A stretch of DNA of 64,000 bases, from the NCBI GenBank assembly GCA_964587155.1, contig CAZPKF010000003.1, forward strand, positions 97,460 to 161,459, in the 5' to 3' direction. Shown here in pieces: positions 18,502 to 27,545 of the stretch. Under the pieces are notes generated by a model. That model ran no database searches and was not told the DNA's origin. It saw only the letters and a program-made list of their open reading frames with translations. The translations under genes were made by a program, and so were the position numbers. Each line of letters begins with the position of its first letter. The first letter of the stretch is position 1. This stretch comes from Hallerella sp964587155. Its GTDB lineage: Bacteria > Fibrobacterota > Fibrobacteria > Fibrobacterales > Fibrobacteraceae.

Positions 18502-20022
18502 TTACTTAATATCCGTGCGGATAAATTCAATGCGACGATTCTGTGCGCGGCCTTCGGCTGTTTTATTCGAAGCCTTGGGTTGCGTATCACCAGCACCGCG
18601 TGTTACCATACGATTTTCGGCAATGCCATTTTCGACAAGGAACGCTTTCACAGCAGCAGCGCGTTCAGCGGAGAGCTGCTTGTTCTTGTCAGCGTTGCCA
18701 ACATTATCGGTATGTCCCACAATTTCAAACGTTGTTTCTGGGAAAGCTTCCATGATGTCGACCACTTTGCGGAGAGAGACATCGGAATCCTTGGTAATTG
18801 TCGCCTTGCCAGATTCAAAGTTGACACCTTCAAGGACAAAGATTTTCTTCGGCGGAACCGGGACTTCGTCCGGGCAGCCGTCATCATCCTTGTAACCGTT
18901 CATGGATTCAGCGTTATCCGGGCAAGCATCTGCGCCCTTGCAAGTGTGGGCGTATTTATCCAGCATTCCGCTAGCTTCCACCCAAGGATCGCAAATACCG
19001 TCACGGTCATTGTCCGGGTCCGGGCAGCCGTCATCGTCCTGGAAGCCATCGACATCTTCTGCATCTTCCGGGCAATTGTCGATTCCAGAGCAAACAGCGG
19101 CATATTTTTCCGCCTGATTTTCTTCGCTTACCCACGGATCACAAAGGCCATCGCCGTCTGTGTCGGGGTTGCGGGTTTCGTTGACCTCTTCTTCTTTTTC
19201 GGGAACGACATCATGCGCGAGCAATCCAATGTCGAGCTTTCCCTTGCCGCGTTTGAGCATCGGAGATTTGGAGCTGCAGAAGAAGTTCGGTTTGGAGAGA
19301 GAAGGATTGATGAACTTGGGGTCCAAAGAAACGTTCGTGCGGTTCACCTTGATGAAGCGGTTGAACGGATAGTAGTTCTTGTAAATGTTGTTGTATTCAA
19401 TTTTCGTCTGGCCGGCGGCCGGATCAGCAAACACTCCATAGTAATGGTTTTCCATGAAGATGTTGTTGCGGGCGATAATATTCGAAGGTCCTTTGAGAGC
19501 AAGTCCCGAATAGCCATTGCGCATCACGACGTTTTGTTCGACATAAGCATCGAGCGACTTAGCACCCCACGCCAAAATTCCCGACCAGCGGTTGCCGTAC
19601 ACAACGTTGTTGCGGAGATTCGGCAGGGAGATGAAAGCGGCGATACCCGTAGCCTTGTTGTCCATCACGTAGCAGTGGTGAATATACGGGGCGGCGTTTT
19701 CACAAAGAATCCCTTCGATACCGTTCCGGATGGTGAAGTGGGACATTTCTGCGCCCGAAGTTCCCATCACGGTAGGACCGCGACGACCGCCATCGATGAT
19801 CGTCGTCAGAGGGTCTTCTCCTTTGAGAACCACACCCATGACCAGCGTGATGTTTTCATTGTAAACTCCGCGTTTGACGAAAATGGTATCGCCAGCGTCT
19901 GCATTGCCTAATGCGTCCGCGATCTTGTCGTAATCGCCCGGCACGTTGATAGCTTTTGCCGATGCGAATCCCGAAAAGAGCATCGTTCCGGCAAGAACTA
20001 CGAATACTTTCTTTAGGGTCAT
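18502..20022 (-). CDS. beta-helix / thrombospondin-3 / OmpA protein
   Basis: The 506-residue protein has a signal peptide (MTLKKVFVVLAGTMLFSG). It continues with a right-handed parallel beta-helix (about 20-270; NNVVYGNRWSGILAWG, NIFMENHYYGVF) and calcium-type thrombospondin-3 repeats (about 295-385; DTDGDGLCDPW, DNDRDGICDPW). The C-terminus is an OmpA peptidoglycan-binding domain (about 395-506; GHTDNVGNADKNKQLSAERA, NRRIEF). The OmpA part should anchor it to the cell wall. Beta-helices of this type often bind polysaccharide. The ATG at 20020-20022 is chosen because it begins the signal peptide. It is the first gene of its unit. Confidence 0.9.
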   Translation of the reverse strand: MTLKKVFVVLAGTMLFSGFASAKAINVPGDYDKIADALGNADAGDTIFVKRGVYNENITLVMGVVLKGEDPLTTIIDGGRRGPTVMGTSGAEMSHFTIRNGIEGILCENAAPYIHHCYVMDNKATGIAAFISLPNLRNNVVYGNRWSGILAWGAKSLDAYVEQNVVMRNGYSGLALKGPSNIIARNNIFMENHYYGVFADPAAGQTKIEYNNIYKNYYPFNRFIKVNRTNVSLDPKFINPSLSKPNFFCSSKSPMLKRGKGKLDIGLLAHDVVPEKEEEVNETRNPDTDGDGLCDPWVSEENQAEKYAAVCSGIDNCPEDAEDVDGFQDDDGCPDPDNDRDGICDPWVEASGMLDKYAHTCKGADACPDNAESMNGYKDDDGCPDEVPVPPKKIFVLEGVNFESGKATITKDSDVSLRKVVDIMEAFPETTFEIVGHTDNVGNADKNKQLSAERAAAVKAFLVENGIAENRMVTRGAGDTQPKASNKTAEGRAQNRRIEFIRTDIK

Positions 20023-20216
20023 ACTGCTAGATTTCTCCAATCTTGATGCATAAATTCTTCTCATCCATGGACTTGGCCAACAGAGGAACCACTCCCTGTA
20101 CGGCAAACCACAACGTGGAATATACCTACAAAAACGGCTTTAGTCAAACACTTTTAATGATAAATCTTTGCAAAAAAGCATTTTCACGGGAAATTTCCAC
20201 CTATTTCGGTCCAATT

Positions 20217-20426
20217 TTAAGATGCCGCTCCTTCTTCTTTGGGGTTCTTGACTTCATTTTCCTTCTTCGCCCCTTGGATGGAAACGCGAAGATCCTGACA
20301 GGTGCGCTTGATGTCCTGCAAGAACTTGCGCGCCCGTGTTCCCGCGGATTTATTGCCTTTTTCGAACTTTTCGAACTCGCGCTTGAATGCTTCGAGCTCT
20401 TGTTCCAACTGATGAACCAAGTCCAT
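20217..20426 (-). CDS. histone-H1-like DNA-binding protein
   Basis: The product is 69 residues: an acidic/basic helix (MDLVHQLEQELEAFKREFEKF), then KGNKSAGTRARKFLQDIKR and a short tail. The KGNKAAGTRARK-type motif is the signature I recall from the Hc1/H1-like proteins of Chlamydia and Bacteroidota, which bind and compact DNA. The start is the ATG at 20424-20426, with AAGGGAGTTTCTT upstream. It is monocistronic. Confidence 0.75.
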   Translation of the reverse strand: MDLVHQLEQELEAFKREFEKFEKGNKSAGTRARKFLQDIKRTCQDLRVSIQGAKKENEVKNPKEEGAAS

Positions 20427-20580
20427 AAGAAACTCCCTTGAATTAGATTCTATCGCAAAATAAATAAAGTTTTGTTCAAAATTCGGCCATTCCGCAAAAA
20501 TATTTTTACAAAACGGATTTAATTCCGAGAAGAACGGATTTGTTTTCGTTTTTTTACATCTGCCGAGCACCGCGGGCCAC

Positions 20581-21387
20581 CTAAGGATTCTCTTGTCGGA
20601 TCTGCGCTTTCAGAAAATCAATGGCGCGCCTGCCCGCATCCCCAATTTCCCTCGTAAAATCGGTGACAAACATCCGGATGTGTTTTTCGATGACGGCATC
20701 TTCGGGAATTTGGGCTTTTTCCCGGATAAAATCCGAGACCAACACGGGTCTGTTCCACGCCCAGTCCAAACTTTGCCGGATTTCGTCTTCCACGGCGCCC
20801 ACAATGGATTCATTTAACGATTTTCTGATTACCGAACATCCCAGCGGAATCGGCGAATGCGTTTCCTCTTCCCAAAAAGCGCCTAAATCAGCCAAAAGCC
20901 CCAAGCCGTCCCGTTCCCAAGTGAACCTTTTTTCGTGAATGACGACTCCTTGAAGATTCTTTCCCGATAAAATTCCCTCGTAGACGTCATTGAAAAAAGC
21001 GTAAGATACATTGGGACGAAACTCCTTTTGCGTTCGGGCGGCCCAAAAGCGGAACAGGAGCGATGCCGTCGTATTCTCACCGGGCAGAGCCGTAGGCGCA
21101 TCCAATCGGAATTTTCCGTTTTTTTGAGCCGAAAGGAGCAGCGGTCCGCAGCCGTAACCCATGGCGCCGCCACAAGAAAGCAGTCGGTAATTTTGCAAAA
21201 GCGGAAGCACGCCACAGCTGACCTTCGCTACGTCGAGTTCTCCGCGCAAGACCATTTCGTTCAACGTTTGCACATCGGCGTAAACGACTTTCCAGTGAAA
21301 CGGGGACCCCGAAATTCCGCGGATTAACGCTTCATAAATAAACGTGTCGTTCGGACACGTGGAAATGCCCAGTTTCAAAGAAATCAT
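20581..21387 (-). CDS. mqnD: MqnD, 1,4-dihydroxy-6-naphthoate synthase
   Basis: MqnD converts cyclic dehypoxanthine futalosine to 1,4-dihydroxy-6-naphthoate in the futalosine route to menaquinone. The 268-residue protein has a periplasmic-binding-protein-like fold. It opens MISLKLGISTCPNDTFIYEAL, where STCPNDTF is typical of MqnD, and includes VAKVSCGVLPLL. Its ATG shares one base with the stop of mqnB (TAATG), so translation is coupled. It is the last gene of the tyrS-pfkB-mqnB-mqnD operon. Confidence 0.93.
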   Translation of the reverse strand: MISLKLGISTCPNDTFIYEALIRGISGSPFHWKVVYADVQTLNEMVLRGELDVAKVSCGVLPLLQNYRLLSCGGAMGYGCGPLLLSAQKNGKFRLDAPTALPGENTTASLLFRFWAARTQKEFRPNVSYAFFNDVYEGILSGKNLQGVVIHEKRFTWERDGLGLLADLGAFWEEETHSPIPLGCSVIRKSLNESIVGAVEDEIRQSLDWAWNRPVLVSDFIREKAQIPEDAVIEKHIRMFVTDFTREIGDAGRRAIDFLKAQIRQENP

Positions 21388-22043
21388 TAGGAATTTTCGA
21401 TTAGCGGAATCAAAACTTTTTGTTTTAAAGAGCGGAGCGATTCGCGGATGTTCCAACGGGATTCGTCGGTATCTCCGGTAAAATTACTTATTGCGCGGAT
21501 TTCAAATGCCTCAATTCCAAACGCCTTGGCAAGCGCAAACGCCGAAGCTCCCTCCATGGATTCGACTTTTGCACCGAAAAAACGGGCGCGGCTTTCGAGA
21601 ATTTGAGCGTTTGCGGTCAATGTGTTGACAGAAACGCCGCGCACACCGGGAAGCGCCGCGATGGATTTGGGGGCGGACTTTGCAGAAGAAGCGGGAAAAA
21701 GATTTGGTTTGCGAAAATAAGGAGCAAAATTTTCACCGTTCAAATAGCCCTCATCTCCGACACACTCTTCGTCGACCCGGACAATGTCCCCTGAAGAAAG
21801 ACCGCTTTGAGGCAACGCCCCGGCGATTCCCACGAGCAGGATGCGACCATAGCGATTTTCCGAAATCAACTTGGCCAGATTCCCGGCAAATCCGACAAGT
21901 CCGATACCGACACAAGCGGCATCAAAAAAACGGTTCCACGGATACGGCGACTTTACCGTTTTCGAAAACGGAACCCGGGGAAAGAGAATTTTCCATTCGG
22001 GCACCGACGGCACTGCGATTAGGGTTTTGACTGATCTGGGCAT
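21387..22043 (-). CDS. mqnB: MqnB, futalosine hydrolase
   Basis: MqnB removes hypoxanthine from futalosine in menaquinone synthesis. The 218-residue protein is a nucleoside-phosphorylase-fold enzyme with LLVGIAGALPQSGLSSGDIV, the substrate-site KVESMEGASAFALAKAFG and the EIRAISNFTGD motif of the family. Its start overlaps the pfkB stop as TGATG and its stop overlaps mqnD as TAATG. Confidence 0.93.
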   Translation of the reverse strand: MPRSVKTLIAVPSVPEWKILFPRVPFSKTVKSPYPWNRFFDAACVGIGLVGFAGNLAKLISENRYGRILLVGIAGALPQSGLSSGDIVRVDEECVGDEGYLNGENFAPYFRKPNLFPASSAKSAPKSIAALPGVRGVSVNTLTANAQILESRARFFGAKVESMEGASAFALAKAFGIEAFEIRAISNFTGDTDESRWNIRESLRSLKQKVLIPLIENS

Positions 22044-23002
22044 CAGTCCGCCATCCGTTCGACTAAAGGCGCCAATTCGGATGTCAGTGCAGAAATTCGA
22101 GCGACATCGACATTCCACGGTCGATCCACTTCACAACGGGCGGCAGCAACGGCAGCCGCCTTCGCCAAACGTTCCGAAATGGGAAGTCCCAAAAAGTCCG
22201 CAGAAAGCCAGCCCGCCAAAAAGGCGTCGCCCGCGCCGATATCATTCACCAGTTTGACCGTTGGCGGAACAAGGGAAAGCCCGACAAATTTGCCTTCCTG
22301 ACGGAAAAAGGCGTGAATGGGAGCGTCTTCGGCGGTGACTACCAAATTGTTGATGGGCAACCGTTCGAGCAACGTCGAAGCGGTCATTTTCCAAAATTGC
22401 GGACTGGACGTGATTTGCGGAATTTCAAACCGCTGCAAGAGTCGGCAATATTCTTCCAAATTGATTTTGAGAAGTTCCACACCGTGTTCCAACCAGCTGT
22501 CGATTCCATCAACGGCATCGACAAACAGACGTTTCCCCGAAAGATCCAACTTTTTCAAAATATCCATTTGGAAGCCGGCGGGAAACGATCCGCAAAGGAC
22601 GACATTTGTCACATCGTTCCAAATTTCGCCTACCGTCTGCAAAAAATCCCGGTTTTCCGCATCCGTGATTTTGGGCGAAGGTTCTATCAGTTCCGTGGTG
22701 TCGCCACCGCTCACAATTGTTGTGCAAATGCGGGTTGAAGCTCCAATCCAAATAGGAATCTGGCGAATTCCGGCGGCGGCGATTTCATCGCAGATGGACA
22801 CGCTGCGGTCGCCTCCGAGAAAATGGGCGAGAATAAAGTCACCGTCCAAAACGCGGAGGACCCGGGCGCAATTGATTCCCTTCCCCGAAGCGAATTCTTC
22901 CACTTTGGACAACCGGTTGACTTCTCCGGGTTTGAACTCATCCAAAAGAAACAATCGTTGCCAAGTCGGATTCAATCCGAGAATCAGGGTATCACCGGAC
23001 AT
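22043..23002 (-). CDS. PfkB-family sugar kinase, 1-phosphofructokinase-like
   Basis: The 319-residue protein has the N-terminal GKGINCARVLRVL motif and the C-terminal catalytic NDIGAGDAFLAGW motif of PfkB kinases. The closest subgroup by these motifs is 1-phosphofructokinase/tagatose-6-phosphate kinase, but the substrate cannot be fixed from sequence alone. It sits between tyrS and mqnB, overlapping both by one base. No phosphotransferase-system genes are nearby, which argues against a standard fruK role. Confidence 0.85.
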   Translation of the reverse strand: MSGDTLILGLNPTWQRLFLLDEFKPGEVNRLSKVEEFASGKGINCARVLRVLDGDFILAHFLGGDRSVSICDEIAAAGIRQIPIWIGASTRICTTIVSGGDTTELIEPSPKITDAENRDFLQTVGEIWNDVTNVVLCGSFPAGFQMDILKKLDLSGKRLFVDAVDGIDSWLEHGVELLKINLEEYCRLLQRFEIPQITSSPQFWKMTASTLLERLPINNLVVTAEDAPIHAFFRQEGKFVGLSLVPPTVKLVNDIGAGDAFLAGWLSADFLGLPISERLAKAAAVAAARCEVDRPWNVDVARISALTSELAPLVERMAD

Positions 23003-24309
23003 TAGAAATTGACCTTGAAAAAGTTGCGCTTGCCGACCTGGACGAGAAGCTTGGTAGCATCCGAGATTTTAAGTTCTGCGGAAGCATCATCAACTTTCCA
23101 CTCCGATAGGCCATTTTCGTTCTGCTGGATGTTGGATGGAGGATCATTTCGTAAAACAGAATCCATCCACGAGAATTTAGAGTCAGCGGAGAATTTGATT
23201 TTCACGCCGCCATTTTGAACCATGCGGCGGGCTTCGCCCTTGGATTTGAAAGCTCCGATTTCGACGAGGAGATCGAGGACTTTGTAAGAACCCGCAGCCA
23301 CGCTGCATTCCTTTGCATCAGAGGGAATCGCATTCCCACTGTGGATTTCCTTTTCTTTGGCGGCAGCGGCTTCGGCGGCTTCTTCTCCGTAATATTGGGA
23401 AACAATATCTTTGGCCAAACGGTCTTTGGCGACATTCGGATTGAGGGTCCCCGCCGCAATGTCCGCCATCATCTTCTTGATTTCTTCCATGGGGACATCG
23501 GTCAACAGTTCATACCAGTTTTCGACGATGGAATCCGCCAAGTTGTAAATCTTATGGTACATGACATCGGCTGGTTCGCTGACCCCGACATAATTGCCCA
23601 AGCTCTTGCTCATTTTGGCTTTGCCGTCTGTTCCTAACAAAATGGGCATGAACATTCCGATTTGGAGCGGCATTTTTTCGTACATCTGGAGATCGCGGCC
23701 ACGGCAAACGTTGAACTTTTGGTCTGTACCTCCGAGTTCCACGTCGCTCTGAATGGCTACGGAATCGTAGCCCTGCATCATCGGATACATGAATTCGTGC
23801 AAACTGATGGGGCTTCCAGCCGCATAGCGATTGTGAAAATCCTCGCGTTCGAGCATTTGGGCCACGGTAAATTGCCCCATGAGTTCTGTCACTTTGGAAA
23901 ACGGCAATTTGCTGAACCATTCGCCGTTGTAATGAATTTCGACACGGTCTTCGCGGACGACGCGGAAAAACTGCTGTTGGTATTCTTTCGCATTTTCGAG
24001 AACCTGTTCGTGCGAAAGGCGCGGACGGGCTTTATTCCTGCCCGAAGGGTCGCCGATCTGGGCCGTGTAATCGCCCACAATCAAGACTACCGTGTGCCCA
24101 AGGTCCTGGAACTGGCGGAGCTTGCGCATGACAACCGTATGCCCCAAGTGGACATCGGGTGCCGTTGGATCAACGCCGAGTTTGATGCGGAGAGGTGTTC
24201 CCGTTTCATAAGACTTCTGGAGTTTTTGTTCGAGTTCGTCGGCGGGGATGATTTCCGAAACGCCGCGGAGCAAGATGTCCATTTGGTCTTTCACTGGGAG
24301 AAATTGCAT
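23002..24309 (-). CDS. tyrS: tyrosyl-tRNA synthetase
   Basis: This class I synthetase charges tRNA-Tyr. The 435-residue protein has the HIGH-type motif HLGH (residues 54-57), the KMSKS loop (232-236), and a C-terminal S4-like RNA-binding region with FKSKGEARRMVQNGGVKI. The order KMSKSLGNYVGV places it with the TyrZ/TyrS2-like branch. It is the first gene of the operon and shares TAATG with the pfkB gene. Confidence 0.97.
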   Translation of the reverse strand: MQFLPVKDQMDILLRGVSEIIPADELEQKLQKSYETGTPLRIKLGVDPTAPDVHLGHTVVMRKLRQFQDLGHTVVLIVGDYTAQIGDPSGRNKARPRLSHEQVLENAKEYQQQFFRVVREDRVEIHYNGEWFSKLPFSKVTELMGQFTVAQMLEREDFHNRYAAGSPISLHEFMYPMMQGYDSVAIQSDVELGGTDQKFNVCRGRDLQMYEKMPLQIGMFMPILLGTDGKAKMSKSLGNYVGVSEPADVMYHKIYNLADSIVENWYELLTDVPMEEIKKMMADIAAGTLNPNVAKDRLAKDIVSQYYGEEAAEAAAAKEKEIHSGNAIPSDAKECSVAAGSYKVLDLLVEIGAFKSKGEARRMVQNGGVKIKFSADSKFSWMDSVLRNDPPSNIQQNENGLSEWKVDDASAELKISDATKLLVQVGKRNFFKVNF

Positions 24310-24548
24310 AAATGATGAATCCTTTGGAAAAATTCCTTTTTAATGTAGAAAAATTTTTGTTTTGCCATTTTTTAACGAAAAACGGCGAAATTTCGCTTTT
24401 TTCGGCAATTTTTAGTCAAAACCCATTAAAAAAGAATAAATCTTCATTCTGCACAGCAATATATCTAATTCCCCGTCCACAAAATGAGCTTCTACGCAAA
24501 AACGCAAAAGAAACCGTTTTTTCCCACTTCATTTGCTATTTTCGCCCC

Positions 24549-25334
24549 ATGACCCAGACAGAGCGTTTGAAAAAACTGATAAGCCTCCTTTCGGACGAAT
24601 TCAAATGGAACGCCGAAAAGAATCCTGCCGAGACGGAGTCCGAGCTATTTCAAATTTACCGTTCCCTTGTGAACATTCGCCCACCCCAAAAAGCGCCCGA
24701 AGGATTTTTGGAAATTCAAAACGCCTATCTTCAGGAAAATTTGAAACAACGGGGAACCGTTTCGTTTGAAGACATGGACGAATTTCCCAGTCACCTTTTC
24801 TTGTGGCGCGGAGATATTACGCAAATCCAATGCGACGCGATTGTCAACGCGGCAAATTCCCAAATGCTCGGCTGTTTTTCGCCCTGCCACGCCTGCATCG
24901 ACAATTGCATCCACACTTTTGCAGGGATTGAACTTCGCAACGAATGTTTCCGCGTCATCCAGAAACTCGGTCACGAAGAAGAAACCGGAGACGCCCAAAT
25001 TACTCGCGGATACAACCTTCCCGCCAAATTCGTCATCCACACGACCGGCCCCATTTGCAACGGATTGCTGCGGCCTCAGCACAAAGCCGCACTCGCCGCT
25101 TGTTACCGGAATTCTTTGAACGTCGCCGAAGAATACGGTTTGAAAAGCGTTGCGTTTTGTTGTATTTCGACAGGTGTTTTCGGATTTCCCAAGCAGGAGG
25201 CCTGTGAAATAGCCGTCCGCACCGTTCGCCAGTTCAAACCGGCGAAGATGAAAGTTGCGTTCAACGTTTTTTCAAAAGAAGATGAAACGCTATACCGGAA
25301 ACTGCTCAAGGAAAACGGCTCTCCCCGTTTTTAG
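24549..25334 (+). CDS. zinc-containing macrodomain protein-ADP-ribose hydrolase
   Basis: The 261-residue protein has a helical N-terminal extension and then a macrodomain (about 83-255). The signature GCFSPCHACIDNCIH (108-122) supplies the Cys113, His114 and Cys116 zinc ligands of the SirTM-associated macrodomain class. These enzymes remove ADP-ribose from proteins. Usually a SirTM ADP-ribosyltransferase and a lipoylated GcvH-like carrier are nearby, but none is here. The start at 24549 lies in a 239-bp divergent region with tyrS. An upstream in-frame stretch is open but is unlike protein. Confidence 0.9.
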   Translation: MTQTERLKKLISLLSDEFKWNAEKNPAETESELFQIYRSLVNIRPPQKAPEGFLEIQNAYLQENLKQRGTVSFEDMDEFPSHLFLWRGDITQIQCDAIVNAANSQMLGCFSPCHACIDNCIHTFAGIELRNECFRVIQKLGHEEETGDAQITRGYNLPAKFVIHTTGPICNGLLRPQHKAALAACYRNSLNVAEEYGLKSVAFCCISTGVFGFPKQEACEIAVRTVRQFKPAKMKVAFNVFSKEDETLYRKLLKENGSPRF

Positions 25335-25360
25335 ATGCAACAAGAATTTCTGAAAGGTTT

Positions 25361-25387
25361 AAAACCGCCAGTCTAATTGGCGGTTTT
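25361..25387 (+). terminator. intrinsic terminator after the macrodomain gene
   Basis: A 10-bp stem (25361-25370 with 25378-25387) has a 7-base loop and ends in Ts. It lies 26 bp after the stop. Confidence 0.88.
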
Positions 25388-25400
25388 CTGTTAAAAAAAA

Positions 25401-25424
25401 GAAAAACCGCAATAGCGGTTTTTC
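25401..25424 (-). terminator. terminator after tRNA-Ser, probably two-way
   Basis: A 10-bp perfect stem (25401-25410 with 25415-25424) has a 4-base loop and A/T runs on both sides. It lies a few bases beyond the 3' end of the tRNA and can also back up the macrodomain terminator. Confidence 0.85.
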
Positions 25425-25428
25425 TCGA

Positions 25429-25516
25429 GGAGAGAGAGGGATTCGAACCCTCGGACCCCGAAAAGGAGTCTACGGTTTTCGAGACCGTCTCGATCGACCA
25501 ACTCCGACATCTCTCC
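25429..25516 (-). tRNA. tRNA-Ser (anticodon CGA)
   Basis: The minus strand folds as a class II tRNA. The acceptor stem is GGAGAGA/TCTCTCC and the anticodon stem is ACGGT/ACCGT around loop CTCGAAA (anticodon CGA, reading UCG). A long variable arm follows, then the T arm GAGGG TTCGAAT CCCTC. CCA is not encoded. The base after the acceptor stem reads T where G is common for serine tRNAs. Confidence 0.95.
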
Positions 25517-25598
25517 GTTGGTGAACCAAATGTAGAAAATTTTTTGAAAATTCGAAGACCTTTCAAAAAAAGCATTGGATTTCTATATTGCGCCCAAT

Positions 25599-27515
25599 AT
25601 GTTTATAGATGATTCTGATGTTCTCGCCGGGCAAAGCGCCCCGGATGTCCCTTCTGCAGAAAGTATTCCCGCTGCGGACTCTGTAGAAAATTCTCCGAAA
25701 TTCAGCGATTTGGGACTTTCTCCCGAAGTTCTCGCCGGCGTTCAGCATGCCGGCTATGAAACGCCTTCGCCCATCCAGGCCAAAGCCATTCCCATTTTCC
25801 TTTCGGGAAAGAACCTTTTGGGAACCGCACAAACGGGAACCGGCAAAACGGCAGCATTTACGCTCCCGCTGCTTTCGCGCATTCCTTTCCAAAAGGGCGA
25901 AACTTCGATGCTTGTGCTTTCTCCGACCCGCGAACTGGCAGTCCAAGTCGCAGAAGCCGTCCAAAAATTCGCCGTGGCCATGCCGCATGTTCACGTTGTC
26001 CCCGTCTACGGAGGACAGGATATCGGAATCCAATTGCGCGCCTTGAAACGCACGCCTCAAATCGTCGTGGCGACTCCGGGGCGGCTGATTGACCACATGA
26101 AACGCGGAACGATTTCCCTTGAAAAAATTCAAACGGTTGTCCTCGACGAAGCCGATGAAATGCTCGACATGGGATTCATGGACGAAGTTGAAGAGATTCT
26201 TTCCAAAATCCCGGAAAACGCCCAGCGCGGTCTTTTCAGCGCCACCATGCCAAATAGCGTCCGCAAGATCATCGACCGTTATTTAGGCGATTACGAAGAA
26301 GCTTGCATCGAAGCGAAAACCGCCACCGTCGACAAAGTCCGCCAGCGGTATCTGACCGTTCGCTCCGAACAAAAGATGGAAGCCCTGACCCGGGTCCTTG
26401 AAGGGGAAGATTACGACGGAGTCATTATTTTTGTCCGCACAAAGCAGACAACCGCCGAAGTAGCCGAACGCTTGGAAGCCCGCGGATTCAATGCGGCTCC
26501 ACTCAGCGGCGATTTGGCGCAAGGCCTCCGCGAACGCACTGTGAATCGTCTCAAGTCCGGAAAAATCGACATTGTCGTTGCGACAGATGTCGCCGCCCGC
26601 GGACTCGACGTGGACCGCATCACGCACGTGATCAATTACGACGTTCCCTACGATACAGAATCCTACGTTCACCGTATTGGCCGCACGGCCCGTGCCGGTC
26701 GGGAAGGAAACGCCATTTTGTTCATCACGCCGCGGGAACGCCGAATGCTCAAAATGATTGAACGCGCCACCCGCAAAACGATCGATCCGATGGAAATCCC
26801 CACCGGAGAGCAAATCAGCGAACGGAGAATTTCCGCCTTTAAACAAAAAATTCTCGACACGTTGGCCGATGGAGGCCTAGAAGAATTCCGCAATCTAGTC
26901 GAAAGCCTCGAAGACGAAAAGGGCATCCCCGCCTTAGAAATCGCCGCGGCCCTGACGAAGCTCGCACAAGCGGGACAGCCGCTGTTCCCCACCGACCTTC
27001 CTGAAATCAAAGCGCTTCCACTCCATGAAGAGCGCCGAAAGGCCCGGGAAGACAAATTCGGCAACGGCCCTAAAGAACATTCTCCCCGCGTCGAAAAGGA
27101 TAACGGCGTCGAAGAGGGCTTTGAACGTTACTACTTGGGCGTTGGGCGGCGAGATCACATTTCGCCGAAAGATATCGTTGGGGCCATCGCCGGCGAATCG
27201 GGAATATCTTCGTCGGAAATCGGGCGAATCAAACTGTTCGACCGTTTCAGCACAGTGGAATTGCCGGAAAGCCTTGCCCCGGAAATCCAGCTGGTCCTAG
27301 AAGAAATGACCATCCGCGGGAATCCGTCGCGGTTCCGTTTGATGACAGACGACAAACCGATGCCCAAAGAACGCGAATCTTTTGGCGGCAAAAAGCGCCG
27401 CCGCGATTCCATGAGCCGCAAAGAACGCCGCCATGGGAAGGATTTTAGAGAACGTCCCTTCCGGGAACGCGATGACAGGCCTTTCCGCAAAACACGCCGT
27501 TTTGGAAGACACTGA
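25599..27515 (+). CDS. deaD: DEAD-box ATP-dependent RNA helicase
   Basis: The 638-residue protein has the Q motif near the start (FSDLGLSPEVLAGVQHAGYETPSPIQ, split here for description), Walker A AQTGTGKT, the DEAD box (VLDEADEMLDMGF), the SAT motif and HRIGRTARAGREG. A C-terminal DbpA-type RNA-binding domain (FERYYLGVGRRDHISPKDIVGAIAGE) and an Arg-rich tail follow. This architecture matches DeaD/CsdA, which helps ribosome assembly and RNA decay at low temperature. I chose the ATG at 25599; an earlier in-frame start lacks a ribosome site. Confidence 0.95.
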   Translation: MFIDDSDVLAGQSAPDVPSAESIPAADSVENSPKFSDLGLSPEVLAGVQHAGYETPSPIQAKAIPIFLSGKNLLGTAQTGTGKTAAFTLPLLSRIPFQKGETSMLVLSPTRELAVQVAEAVQKFAVAMPHVHVVPVYGGQDIGIQLRALKRTPQIVVATPGRLIDHMKRGTISLEKIQTVVLDEADEMLDMGFMDEVEEILSKIPENAQRGLFSATMPNSVRKIIDRYLGDYEEACIEAKTATVDKVRQRYLTVRSEQKMEALTRVLEGEDYDGVIIFVRTKQTTAEVAERLEARGFNAAPLSGDLAQGLRERTVNRLKSGKIDIVVATDVAARGLDVDRITHVINYDVPYDTESYVHRIGRTARAGREGNAILFITPRERRMLKMIERATRKTIDPMEIPTGEQISERRISAFKQKILDTLADGGLEEFRNLVESLEDEKGIPALEIAAALTKLAQAGQPLFPTDLPEIKALPLHEERRKAREDKFGNGPKEHSPRVEKDNGVEEGFERYYLGVGRRDHISPKDIVGAIAGESGISSSEIGRIKLFDRFSTVELPESLAPEIQLVLEEMTIRGNPSRFRLMTDDKPMPKERESFGGKKRRRDSMSRKERRHGKDFRERPFRERDDRPFRKTRRFGRH

Positions 27516-27545
27516 CCTTTTCGCCGCAACTCCTTGCGGCGAATT

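Noticed and set aside
16546..19911. Two further long plus-strand frames opposite the barrel-TPR and beta-helix genes
   Set aside because: They are antisense to clear genes and have no signal, motif or ribosome site.
20043..20441. Plus-strand frame over the H1-like gene
   Set aside because: The minus-strand product carries the H1-like motif and a ribosome site, and the opposite frame is hydrophobic noise.
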